DNA of 64,000 nucleotides from Breviolum minutum Mf 1.05b.01 (GCA_000507305.1 DF239126.1:186001-250000); one strand, 5' to 3'; numbered from the stretch's first letter, positions 22,420 through 33,385 are shown. Translations and numbers: made by a program. The notes: a model not told the origin generated them from the sequence alone.

Positions 22420-23415
22420 TCAAGACTGACGTGTTTTCTTCCAGCACACATGACAGCATGGAGTGTCCCAACGAACCTTCAGATCAACGTCGATGTGCAT
22501 CTTGGTCCTGCTTCTACCACAAGCCAAAACCCTCTCACGATCTTGAGGCAAAAGATGCAGAGTCTTCAACTTGGAATGTTGAATCAAGGAGAAACCTGCA
22601 GGTGCTGTCGGAGGCTTGACCAACCTCTTTGTCGGGCACCCTTCACCAGCAGACTCATCTGATGAACTGTCAGTGCAATCCACATCTTCCTCCGACGAGC
22701 AATCCAGAATGCCACCAACGTCTTGGATGTCTCCGGCCTCAACCTTGACCTCCTCTTCGTCAGAGACGGTCACAAGATTCGAAGTCTCAACTGAATTGGA
22801 AACAACTGGACAGACCGACTGTTGCAAGTTTGACTCTGCACCAACATGTTCCCAACTTCCAACTGAATCTGAAGCGTCCAAATCTCGATGTTTCTGCTGT
22901 GTGAATCTGCCACTACGAGTTTCGTCAGGACGGAAGTATCCTCGCCTGATGTCAGCCAGCATGTCGTTGAGAATAGACAAGGGCTTTGCCAGGGCGTCAC
23001 GGCTATATGTTATAGCACTTTTTAGGTGGCCGATGTGACCACCAAGGACAAGTCTATCGTCCCACCCGACGCCGTGCTTGGCCGCATAGGAGAGCAAAGT
23101 ACTTTTACATGAATGAGAAGTTATCCTTCTCCCCGAAAGATCACATCCAAATCTGGTCAAGATGTGACGGGTCCAGAGCTTCATTTCTTCACTTGATAAT
23201 GGTCGTTTTGTTGGAACACCTGAAGTGTTCGGCGCCGGAAGAAGCGGTAATCTGCCCAGCTCAAGATCCATGCTTGCACGACATGAAAGCCAACATTCGG
23301 CCCAAGTGTCTTCTGTGATGCCTTGGCATGGAGCAACCGCATGAAGAAATACGTTTCTAAACGCCGCAGAGTGCACGCACTTGTGCGACGACACTATGCA
23401 CTCCAGGAATCGCAA
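22420..23415 (-). pseudogene. Tyrosine recombinase, catalytic C-terminal part
   Basis: The minus-strand frame encodes the end of a YR integrase of the DIRS/Crypton type. It has TSHSCKST (box II with H101 and K104, where Cre-like enzymes have HxxR), then LGGHIGH (about 124-130) and TYSRD with the nucleophile Tyr137. A long acidic and serine-rich segment follows, and then a C-terminal cysteine group (TPCCHVCW). The Lys in HSxK is, as I recall, usual for the dinoflagellate family. There is no ATG at the start: the N-terminal domain lies 1.5 kb away at 24936-25469 and about 200 residues between the two are missing, so this copy cannot make a full enzyme. Confidence 0.7.
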
Positions 23416-24370
23416 AACACCTGAGCAGTNGGTGAAAGTACGAGGCGATCACGTACACGAGGATACGTACCCAACGAGCTACACAGTTTTTGGAAAACTC
23501 AAAGATGAGTTTCCACAAAAGTACCAAAAGACAGTTTGATCACCTTCGGTGAGCTGCACCTTAATATCGGAGGTACAGGGCCGACGTTTCTTCCCAAACG
23601 ACTATGTGCAACTTCAAGTGAGGTTTTTTTCTCACGACAGGTTTTCAGTTTTGAACGGGCTATCACGAACATTCAGACGATTCTTCAACGACAGATCTTG
23701 CCAACGGAACGAACGGTCGAACTAGTGTGAGGTATCTTGGCTTACAAATGGCGAAGTCGGGGTTAGTCAGACGGCCACAGATGTTGCACCAGGACGAATT
23801 GACTTCGACGTTGGTTTCGCATTTTTCGCGTGGGGAAATTCCGCCTGAAGTCCCTCCACTCCCCATAGTGAGGGCAAGTTTCTTGGTAGCTGAACAGGAC
23901 GACGATATACAACATGCTGACGATTGGAAACAACGTATCCGAATTCACAATCGAGAAAAGAAGAGACGACACTGAAAGATTTGGATCATAGTCTATGGTC
24001 TACAACTTTTGACAATGGCACGTTTTGGTAGTAGTTTTGTTTCGCATTTTCATGAATCTCAAGGAAGATCATCCTGGTTGCTTCTGCAAATGCGGGGAGT
24101 AATCAATCTGAGACTGCGGGGATCAGACCGCAAGTTCGAGTGCCCCAAAGTGGAAGTGTTGACAAGTGCCCTGAGAAACATGTTTCGCATATAGAACGCC
24201 GTGTCAATGTTTCAGGCTTGCTGCAGCGCCCCCAAAATGGAAGTGTGGAAATGTATCCATGGCAGTGGTTTGCGCTTCCTATAGGATCCCCCGAAGCCAA
24301 GAGGATGTGCTGCATGAAGGCTCCTGTTTCACATATAAATGGTCATTGTTGTATGTTTCTCTGTTCACAA
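23416..24370. other. Foreign DNA inside the recombinase gene; single N at 23430
   Basis: This sequence separates the two recombinase parts. It shows no recognisable gene. One undetermined base lies at 23430. Short similar phrases (CCCCAAAATGGAAGTG-type) recur near 24140 and 24230. Confidence 0.5.
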
Positions 24371-24374
24371 CACC

Positions 24375-24730
24375 TTTTTTTTGCTGGCGGCTGCTTGGGT
24401 ATATCCCGGGCGGAGCGCCCTTCAGTCAGCTGAACAAAGGTGTCAAAGACGCTATGTTACGACCAAATGATGTTATACATCAAAAGCGTAATCCAAAAAC
24501 ATGCAACAAGGCCACAAAGGTTCAATAAACCATCCACAAAAACAGTAGGTAGAGACCAGATGGCAGAAAGTGTACAGAAGAGGGCTCCGGTAAAATCCCC
24601 ACGGAAAGCACCTACGCCGGAGTGGGAAGATGCCATAGACACGTATGTGAAGAACGAGGGCTTTGGTGAAACCCAGAAGGAAGCACCTACGCCAGAGCCA
24701 AGTGTACGCAATGTGCCAAGAAAGGTGTAG
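24375..24730 (+). repeat. Left inverted repeat of a 3-kb unit, with small ORF
   Basis: This segment matches 27000-27330 in reverse orientation over about 330-350 bp with indels, starting from a T run followed by GCTGGCGGCTGCTTGGGT. A plus-strand frame at 24440-24730 has proline/lysine-rich protein-like sequence (KAPTPEWEDAIDTYVK, then ETQKEAPTPEPSVRN) and ends at TAG. The inverted partner has a related but shifted frame. Confidence 0.65.
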
Positions 24731-24853
24731 ATGGATCTCATTGAACAGCAAGTTGTACAAAAAGAAAGACGGCGGCAGCAAAATGCCCGGCGCAAGGGCA
24801 GTATCCGAAGATACAGACAACAAAGCGAACGAAAGTATGAAGTTAGCGAATAA
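24731..24853 (+). CDS. Small 40-residue arginine/glutamine-rich ORF
   Basis: ATG at 24731 follows directly on the TAG of the preceding frame and is in the same phase. The product (MDLIEQQVVQKERRRQQNAR and about 20 more residues) is highly charged and ends at TAA 24851-24853. Together with the upstream piece it may be one protein broken by a nonsense codon. The function is unknown. Confidence 0.3.
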   Translation: MDLIEQQVVQKERRRQQNARRKGSIRRYRQQSERKYEVSE

Positions 24854-24935
24854 CCGAGGGGTCAGAGATGATGCCCCAGCTGTCACAGGAGGTGACAGAC
24901 CAAGATGATACGAGGGATGGTAAGTTAATGAGCAA

Positions 24936-25469
24936 GGGAAACCTTGCAGCGGAGACCTCGTGCAAATACGTCAGATATCTGAACAATGAATTCACACGCT
25001 TGACCAACGTTCCCGGAGCTTTGCGCCACAAAAGATTTCTCAGCAATCTCAACTGCGACTGAACGTCCACTTGTTGCTCAAGCATCTGTCTAAGCCCAAC
25101 TGCTCGTGGCATCATCAAACAAGCTTCAAGCCAACGTTTCAACGCCACTTGCATCTTAGCTTCGCATTCCTCCTCCCAGTGAATGTCCGTCCCAGGCCTA
25201 ACAATGTCAACCCAACCTGACACAAGATTCACAACTGTCCGCCTTCGTTTGTTGTCACCATCTGCAGATGCTGTTGCGATTTCAGGAGGTTCAAGATAAG
25301 TTGGCCTGGTGAACTTCTGGGAAGGATCCACACAAAATGCTTGAGGTTGAAAGATTTCACGCCAAATACCTTGTTCCCAAGGAAGAGTAACATCATTCAA
25401 AGGCAGTTTGTTTAAAGCATCATCCAGAATCAAAGCAAAATCAAATTCCATTTCCCCAGGCATCTTCAA
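24936..25469 (-). pseudogene. Tyrosine recombinase, N-terminal part
   Basis: The frame includes WRKAPGTLVKRVNSLFRYLT, the pattern of the SAM-like core-binding domain that precedes the catalytic domain in dinoflagellate YR proteins, preceded by a region rich in acidic and hydrophobic residues. Similarity stops near 24936 (AARFP), where foreign sequence begins. An upstream piece in another phase (RDWEVPSPPVERVEPVED, about 25450-25510) suggests a further frameshift or an intron at the true N terminus. Confidence 0.55.
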
Positions 25470-25509
25470 CAGGCTCTACACGCTCAACTGGTGGAGAAGG
25501 GACTTCCCA

Positions 25510-26359
25510 ATCGCGAAGCCCACGAATGCCCAGGCGATACTCTGTCAATGAAAATGAAATTGCCGAATGATCACAGTAAAAGAGTAGGCAGCTGCAGCAA
25601 AACGTGTGAAAATCTCTTACGTCTAAAAAGGAAAAGAGAACCACACCGACACGAACTCTGCACCACAGCACGTCTGCAATCCTGGATTCAGCTATCTGAT
25701 CTGCAATTGTTTGTTCCAGAAGGTCAAATTGATATCTCATCAAGGACACCCCCCGGCTAAAAATACAATCCAGAAAATTTTCTGGAAAAACCCACCCACC
25801 CACTCCTTAAACCGGGAGTTTCAAAGAAACATCGAATCATACTTGCAGTGAATGCAAAAGGGTGAACACATCTACATGTGTTGAATATGCACAATACCAT
25901 GCATGATATGAGGAGTATGTACAATATGTACTCACACCTGCACTGACAGTGTTGTTGGTGTTTGAGTTTTGAAATAGAAAAAAAAGGCGATACTGCTTTT
26001 CAAACAGTTTTCGCGAGCGAACGCATTGCGCTAATTTATTTACTTAGTAAATAAATTTTTAATGCTGCTTGGGAATAAGGCATCCATCTTTTTTCAAAAG
26101 AGTGGAAGCAAAGTGGTGGCAGTAAAAAGCCCGGCGCGAGGGCAGTCACTCAACAAACTTGAAACTATGCAGGGCAAGCGGTGGCCGGGGAGGGTATGAT
26201 GAAAGGGAGAAGTGGGGTGACACAATGGGTGTTGGAAGAAATGAGGGAGAAGTGAATGAGTTGAGTATGGAGGAAGGTACGGAGAGATATGATGAAGAGA
26301 GTTTTGATTTTTTTTTTGAAAGAACCGGTGGAAGTATAACTCACAGTGGAGAGTGCCAT
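25510..26359. other. No gene recognised
   Basis: Short frames only. Position 26113 onward repeats, in direct orientation, a GGCGGCAGCAAAA..CCCGGCGC..GGGCAGT phrase also found at 24771, so it contains debris of the same repeat family. Confidence 0.4.
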
Positions 26360-26830
26360 TGGACAAGGTAGGGTTTGAAGTTTTTTTCTTTTTTTTTCCT
26401 GCATTGCCGGACTAGTGCGAGACATGGTCGGTCAACAGCTGGAATAAGTTGAGATTGAAATCAAAATTCCCCGGGACCAAAAAACAAACAAGAAACAGGA
26501 ACAACAAAGAACAAAACCAAACCAAACACGCAACGACCACACCCAAACCAAGCACCAGGCCTGGTAGATTTGCCAGGGAACTTTGCAAACTAGGTGAGAC
26601 AGGTGAAACAAACGCGCCCCTCTCAGCCCCTCAAAGGTTCTCTTCCACCATGTAGTACTCCTCCACGTTGTCCATGCTTAGATGTCAGCCATATCAATAT
26701 CTGCACCAGGATACTCAGGCGAGTCTCTAACATCTGGCTTCAGACGTCGTCGCTTGAGTTGATACGTGCCCTCACGAGTCTGCCACCTTCTGGGACAATT
26801 CTCTATGAATGGACAAGGTAGGGTTTGAAG
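26360..26830 (-). mobile_element. 5'-truncated retrocopy with 21-bp target-site duplication
   Basis: Identical 21-bp sequences lie at 26360-26380 and 26810-26830. Directly inside the left copy is a T-rich run (about 26381-26400), i.e. a poly(A) tail on the minus strand. At the other end the minus strand is open for 43 codons to a TAA at 26680-26678 (including RRWQTREGTYQLKRRRLKPD), followed by about 280 bp of 3'-UTR-like sequence. That is the structure left when a LINE machinery copies the 3' end of an mRNA. I do not recognise the parent gene. Confidence 0.65.
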
Positions 26831-26999
26831 GATGAGAGGTTACCAAGAGGTGAAGTTTGAAAGAGGTTGGAAGATTTGCCTATGGGAAGCCAATGCTGGA
26901 GGGTTTACCTCGCACTTGACTTCTTTCACAACAGTATTTCGTACGAAATACTCAATTAAAGGCCAACATTGCAAACACCAACTTATATCCTCCACTTAC

Positions 27000-27330
27000 C
27001 TGCGACTTGCACACTGGCTCTGGCATAGGTGCTTCCTTTTGGTTTCACCAAAGCCATCTTCTCTCTATGTTGGTGTTTCCTCTCTGGCATAGGGGTTGTC
27101 TTTCGGACATCACCGCCGGAGCCCTCTTCTGCTGTCCTGGCACTCTTTGTGGATGGTTCTGTTTCACCTTTTGTTTTTGTGTGTTGCTTCAAACGGCCTT
27201 TGCATGTTTTTGTCATAAATTGTCATTTTACTACTTGGTGCATCCGACCATAGCGTCCTTTACACCACTGCTCAGCTGACTGAAGGGCGTTCCGCCCGGG
27301 ATCAACCCAAGCAGCCGCCAGCAAAAAAAA
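27000..27330 (-). repeat. Right inverted repeat of the 3-kb unit
   Basis: Reverse complement of the left repeat at 24375-24730, with many substitutions and small indels. The outer ends of both copies show CAGCTGACTGAAGGGCG and CCCGGG segments and an A/T run. The flanks (24365-24374 and 27331-27340) do not match, so no target duplication is evident. Confidence 0.65.
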
Positions 27331-27452
27331 GAATAAGTCAGGTCCATAGCAGCGACATGAAGAGGCATCTGCCCCGTTCAGGTGCAATGCAGCTGCTATG
27401 CGCAGACACAGTGTTTGGCGCGGGCCTGGAACCGCTTGGATGATTTATCGTT

Positions 27453-27637
27453 CCAATGTTTTTGCTGGGCTGGACTTGCTAGGTTTGGGCTAAGCCATTT
27501 TTTCCAATGTTTCAATTGGGATAGACTTGGGCTTGACAAAGCCCAGTTTTGGGCCAACCCATTTTTTCCAATGTTTTTGCTGGGCTGGACTTGGGCTAGG
27601 TTTGGGCTAAGCCATTCTAGCCTAGCAAAAACATTGG
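27453..27637. repeat. 185-bp foldback with internal duplication
   Basis: CCAATGTTTTTGCT at 27453 is repeated inverted at about 27623-27637 and also recurs in direct orientation near 27567. GGGCTGGACTTG(GG)CTAGGTTTGGGCTAA is duplicated within it. It is non-coding. Confidence 0.55.
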
Positions 27638-27777
27638 CTGCGGCGGTTGCTGTGTTGCGCACATGTGTCGAGGATGAGGCGTTAGGCGGACTTATGTCGC
27701 CGCGTCTGATCACAGACTTAGACGTCTTGGCCCCTTGACCACCAATGTCAATGTTGGAAATGGTTGAGGTTGGCACA
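27625..27777 (-). CDS. Possible exon, unknown product
   Basis: The minus strand reads about 45 codons with protein-like composition (DIGGQGAKTSKSVIRRGDIS, then NASSSTHVRNTATAAANVFA) in a GC-rich patch and then runs into the foldback element, which may have interrupted it. No family is recognised. Confidence 0.25.
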
Positions 27778-27990
27778 TTTGCTTTTTAAGTCAAGAAGTT
27801 AAAGGAAAAGCGTACGATTTGCAACTCTTGTTTTGGTAGTTAGAAAGTCTTTGGTTTCAGGGGGCCGCACGATTGGGCCTCCACGGTACAAGCGCCAGGT
27901 CTTGCAAGCTTGAGAAACAAACGTGGAGTAGTTTCGGAAGAAATAAGTGTCGTGTGAGTGGCTGCATGTGCCGTTGCTGTTGGCAGTTTT

Positions 27991-28191
27991 GCGATTTCTG
28001 TTTGGTGGACTGGGCGCTGTTGCCTTTATCCAAATCGCTGAAGCCTTGCAGGTCATCTCATAACACGGGGTGGTCGCCATAGATTTCATGTGAGCTGGAA
28101 TGCAAATTTGGCTCAGGCTGCCATTCTGGTTTCTGCACTCACTTCACTAGCGATTTTTGTTCGGTGGACTGGGCGCTGTTGCCTTTATCCA
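27991..28191. repeat. Dispersed 42-bp repeat, two copies
   Basis: Positions 27991-28032 and 28150-28191 match at 40 of 42 bases. The core GGGCGCTGTTGCCTTTA recurs at about 29389-29406. Confidence 0.8.
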
Positions 28192-30550
28192 CAATGATGT
28201 AGAGATTACAAGGCATCCAACAAAGTCAGGGAGAGATCCTATAGCAAAACGTGTTGGTCCTGGGATTGGAACCTTATTGTGGCCTGCCGGTGCATTGCGT
28301 GTCTTCGGGACTACTCTGACACTCATCATGGAGGCACGGACGGGCTGATATGTGGGGAGCTCTACACTCTCACACGTACTCTGGCCGTCAGTCATGTGAC
28401 CAATGGAAGGGTAGTTCATGTGGTTCAAACCAGAGGTGCTCGGCGCATTGTCACCCATGCTGTTCGACGCGTGGTGGTGGGAACTTGGTCTCCTGCATTT
28501 TCTCTATGCAGGACACTACCCTCCGTCGAACTACGGACCCACATATCTTTCCCTCAGGGTCCCGGATCTGAACACCCTTGTTGACTCCGTGCTGCACCAG
28601 ATGCATCTGATGCCTCTGACGTGATTCAACGGTGCCCATCACAGGTGACGCAAGACTTGAGGTGGGCACTCCTTACCTGCATCCATTATGCTCAAACGAT
28701 CTCCCTGGCTCGAAGATCTATTGTGTGCCCCAGCTCCACCATTGAGCTGCTTGAGGGATTTTTGGCAACATGAGACGCGCGGTTGCTCTGCCGTGCGATG
28801 GAGCAATATGGCTTTACAGTGATAGGTGTAGCAATCTTTGCCCCCAGCATTCGCTACCTCTAGTGGCTGATTACATTGGGTGGGGACATATGGTGCACGA
28901 CCACAGTCCCATACGCTCAGAAGCCTCTGCCTTTCACAAGTCGCTTTGCAGTGGGAAACACCACCACGAATGGTGATGGTGCCAATGACAGGGGCTACAT
29001 TGACCTTATCAGGAATGGTGATGCTTTTGATTCCACGGGTTACAGTGACCCCTTTGTCAGATGGGAAGGACACTCCGGAAAAGTGCCTTGACATTCTCAG
29101 CTAGGGAGATGACCATGAATTGACCTAAATGCATGGCCATTCTTTTGACCAAGGGGCCTTGATTAGGGTTTGGATTCCACCGATGTCTACATATACAAGG
29201 GTGCTTTGCTACATGTGGAACTATCGCGGAGACACCCTCCAATTGTATTCCGCTCAATTGAAGGGCTGAACGCATTACCTTCACATGGGGTCAAACCAAC
29301 ACGTTCAAGTAACATCTTGCCAGAAGGGATTTTCCTTATTCTATTCTCCTCAATACCCTCAGGTGACAGCATTTTATGACTGCACGGCTGGGCGCTGTTG
29401 CCTTTACCGTGCTATGGTGCGAGGTGATCTACCAATATGTTAAGATCCCATGCACTGTTGGGCAAGGCCGGGTGTGCAATACCACTGCGAGAGCATCCAG
29501 TTGACCATAAGTGGTACCACATTGACACGGAATTCTGGAGCCCTCCCGATGTTGTACACCATTGAGGGTGCCGCCTTGCTAGCCTTCATTGAGAAAACAG
29601 CAATCTAGGATGCCCTTGGGCGCCTAAACCCCACGTGCACCTGCCAATACAGAGGCTAGTACTGGGATCCTTCCACTGAGATCATGCCGTGAGGGCATCA
29701 ACCGGCCTCCATGTGATGACACGACTTGCGCGTGGACGTGGCAGTTTGAGCTTGGGAACATATGATGCACCAACAAGCTGCGTGCCATTGAAATGCTACT
29801 AGATATCACACCCCTCTTGCGATATGCACAATTCTTTCTGAGAGGTCAGAGGGTGGCCAACCACTAGGGCAAAGGATAATGCGCCCGCGGAAGGAGCAAC
29901 AACCTGACCCTGAGAAAGACGAGACGTGCTCGTGGAGAGGACAGTTTGAGCTTGGGAACACATGATGCACAAACAAGGTATCCATTTCTGACCCTTGCGC
30001 AGGATGGAATACTGCTTAAGGTGGATATGGGATGCTTCATCGGCCTCTTTGATGCTTATTCACTCATACCACCGACCACATGTCCTTGTGGCATCTAGAC
30101 ATGTTTACATTGGAGTCGGTCGCGGACCACAGGCTCTTTGACCCTCGTATCGGTGACGACAAAACATATATCACTACAATGGGCATGCAACAGACATCTG
30201 TCCATGGTAGAACTACCTAATGCTACAGGATAGACTGGGAAAACAGAACCTGATGATCTCCTTCATATTCGTCAAGGTTTACTACTTGACCACAGTGGAA
30301 TGGAAGGAGTTTCTTCCAGGATCATCTTTGAGTCATCTGGACTACGGAAGCAGGAATAATGACCTTTCTTTGGTTTCTGGTATTTGCATTGTGGCTATTA
30401 CTATCTCAATGGTTCTCCTGCCTTGCGCAGTTTCATCTACGTGGACGTGGGTGAACCAACTTTGTTGGTTTTGTTTTGGAAGACACCTGGCTTTTTGCTC
30501 TCACCTATTCTCCAACATGTGGGAATAGTCAATCAAAGACAATACGTTTT
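28192..30550. other. GC-richer unresolved region
   Basis: Both strands have scattered protein-like stretches (for example minus strand 29187-29372, IEENRIRKIPSGKMLLERVG), but none extends or joins convincingly. It may be an old, decayed gene or repeat. It contains a direct repeat of about 47 bp at 29731-29777 and 29931-29977. Confidence 0.35.
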
Positions 30551-30582
30551 GATGACCGTCTGAGCCTCGAGCGCGCACGGCA
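30551..30582 (+). repeat. 32-bp block shared with the 3' end of the Copia-like element
   Basis: This begins GATGACCGTCTGAG, ends in GCGCGCACGGCA and is followed within about 10 bases by an A8 run. The copy at 58897-58928 differs at three positions and also precedes an A run. Confidence 0.8.
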
Positions 30583-30599
30583 TGAGCTCCAAAAAAAAG

Positions 30600-33380
30600 C
30601 ACCTGTCAGCCTTCAAAATCTAAATTGAAAAAACACAAAATCACGTAGGATTTTGAATTCTCTGAAAACAGTGCACCTACAAGTAACACTCTGGCATAAT
30701 CCCAAGCCCAACAAAACTTCGGAAAACGCGCAAGAATTGCAATTCTCTGCCAGCACTGTGCTTGTGTGAGTAGCAACTAGCTTTTGAAAGGCGCCATGGC
30801 CATGTCCTTCTAAGATTCTTTTTTTTGCCCTGCTCCAGCTTGTCCCTATCACAAAATCTTCCGTGACAGGTCATAGAACTTGAGAAACTTTTGTGACTCT
30901 CATTTTAGGAGTCTGAAACGCTTCCAAAACTGAGTCCTCCAGATGGGGCCTCCCCAGTACTCTTCTATTCTCACGTCGATTGCGTTGCGCACTCATATCA
31001 ATACACTCTCCGTCTGTAGCATCTCGAACTCTCATAACAATCGTGCAACAGACAGAAACGGCACCATTTATCGACTGTCCGCAGGTTCTTGGTCTTTGAT
31101 CCCACTCGACAATACCATTACTGGATAGATTTGGATGAGTCCGCCTGAAGGGAAGTTGGTCCCTTTACTGAATTTGAGATTTGTTTTGAAGAGTAGTTGT
31201 CCTCTTCTTAAGTCTCTTTTTTTTGTGGAAGAGAAGTCGTTCTCTTTCTGATTGTTGTGGAGAGTTTTGTTGATTTCATTCAAGAGAGAGCTGAATCTGT
31301 GGATTCTTTGTCTTCTTATCATCAATGAGATTTCTATTGCCGCCCAACAACTTATCATTGACAGAATTAAGACGATTTCACCTTATCTTACAAGGGTGAT
31401 TCTTTGCAATGATGCTGGATGGCTGCGTCGGGTCCCTTTCTACATTGGCCTTCGAAGATACAGCGACCTCGGCGTTAATTAGTTTGCATTATTGTTTAAT
31501 TTGTTGAATGTTTTGCAATTAAATTGAAAAGTTAGAAAGTCCGTGACTGAATGGACTCTAAGGGCGACATCTCCCATAAACATGGAAGTCTTTCCTTTTT
31601 CCATTACCCAATGATGAAGATGCCTTTCACTTTTCAATTTTTTCAGAATAGGAAAAACAAAACCTGCAGATACTGAACCTTCTGATAATTCATCCGAGAC
31701 GACAACCAACTCGCAGCACCGACAGATAGGCTAATGAAGCTATGCAGTGTTATAAGAATGACAAGCTCTCCATTCTGAATGAGATCTGGAGCTCTTCCAC
31801 CATCCGCTCTAGACATGGTCGATCAGCAATCCTTTTAGACTGTGAAAGACAGATCTACTCCAAAACCCAAGAATTAAGAAAGCCACGCACACAAACCCTC
31901 CTCAAAACAACACACAACAAAGCATTGTTTTCTAGGTGAAAACATGGTGAAACGATGCTGTGTCTCTTAGCCATTCCAAGGAGAATAGGCTGTGGTCTTA
32001 CCTTTTCTCTGTCTTTTAATGAAGGCTTGCTGCTTAATAAAAGACTCGGTTTGTCTCCAACACCTCTGCATCTTTCACGACAGCCTGGAAGATCTTGAAG
32101 TAGAATTTGATTTTCAGGTTTAGGGGCCGGAGGTTTTGAGACAGTCGTGGTGCTGTTTCAGCTTGGAAACCATTCTCGCTTTTCCGAGTCATTTTCACTG
32201 TTAGCCGTTTTTCAGCGGTTCCTGACTTAAGTCATTTCAGTTGGAGGAACCTGAGACTCGTCTAACTGTTGATCCATGATTTTTCGGGTCCATGCAACTA
32301 TTGCTTTTCCATTAGCCGAACGGACTTGCAAAGATTGAGCGTTCACAACACTTAGATGGAGCTACTTCCTGTGAAGGTCTGTTGGCTGAGAAGTTATGAC
32401 AACTGCATCACTGGACTGGAGAAAATGATTCTTCATTAATGTCAATGAGCACTACATCATGGAAGAGAAGGATCAGATAGCGTGGTTTCACATGAGAGCT
32501 TTGTTGCTTTGTTTCGTGTTTCAACGCTCCCAGAAAAGACTCGCTGATCGACCACGCCCAGCTCGTTCGGCCACGGCGGAATAAAAAAAGCTGCTGGAGT
32601 ATTGGGAGCGTAAACAAACGACGTTTTTCATGGTACCCCCAGGGTTCTCCGGCGATGGAGGGGTATCGCTGCCGGAAAAGGTTTTCACTAAATTTGGAGG
32701 TATCCTGACAGCTACGAGAAAAAAAATAAGGTCTTGTCAATAACATGATTTTCAAAACAAGGGACCACTGCTCGTTCAACAATTCCGAAAATATGTCTTG
32801 CTGAGGAGCATCTTTTTTTTTGGTGCAAAGTGTTTGGCATGCTGAATTTCAATTCCCAAAGGATGTTTTCAGGCAATCTTTGAAAATTTTGATGATCAGT
32901 TGGAGGCATCCCGCGTTTTTTTTGGGCAATCAAAAACAAGAATATGAAGACACACCACAAGTGGTCCAGGAGGAACACCATTGAATTGTGCGCTGTATTT
33001 TTTTAAATCCCTTCCCCGATTGCATCCGGTGTCACCAGACTCGACCGAAGAAGCAGCACATTTCACATGTACATTTCACTAAGTGGCGCAACATGTGAGC
33101 CACTTTGGCTCCTGTTAGCAAATGTCTCTTGTAGGTTTTGTTGGACTGGTCTTTACTACTCAGAAATTCGGCTATTCCCAAAGAGGCACTTACAAAGAAT
33201 TGTCAGACGAAAAGTGAAGGATACTCAATTTGAAGGTGTTGCAAGGCGTACTGCATGACCCTGGAATACAAGACCTCAGCTTACCCAAAAGAGATACCGG
33301 GGGTTAGGTAAACAGGTTTTTGGTGTTTGTTTGGAACACTTTTTTTTTAAAAGTGAAAGCTCTGCGAACTTGGTTTTGTT
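30600..33380. other. No gene recognised
   Basis: Many short frames on both strands, none with recognisable motifs or convincing splice sites. It probably includes the upstream region of the transposase-like gene that starts at 33386. Confidence 0.4.
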
Positions 33381-33385
33381 AAAAC

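Noticed and set aside
28100-28116. TTTGGCTCAGG resembling the spliced-leader end
   Set aside because: Only about ten bases match and nothing upstream does.
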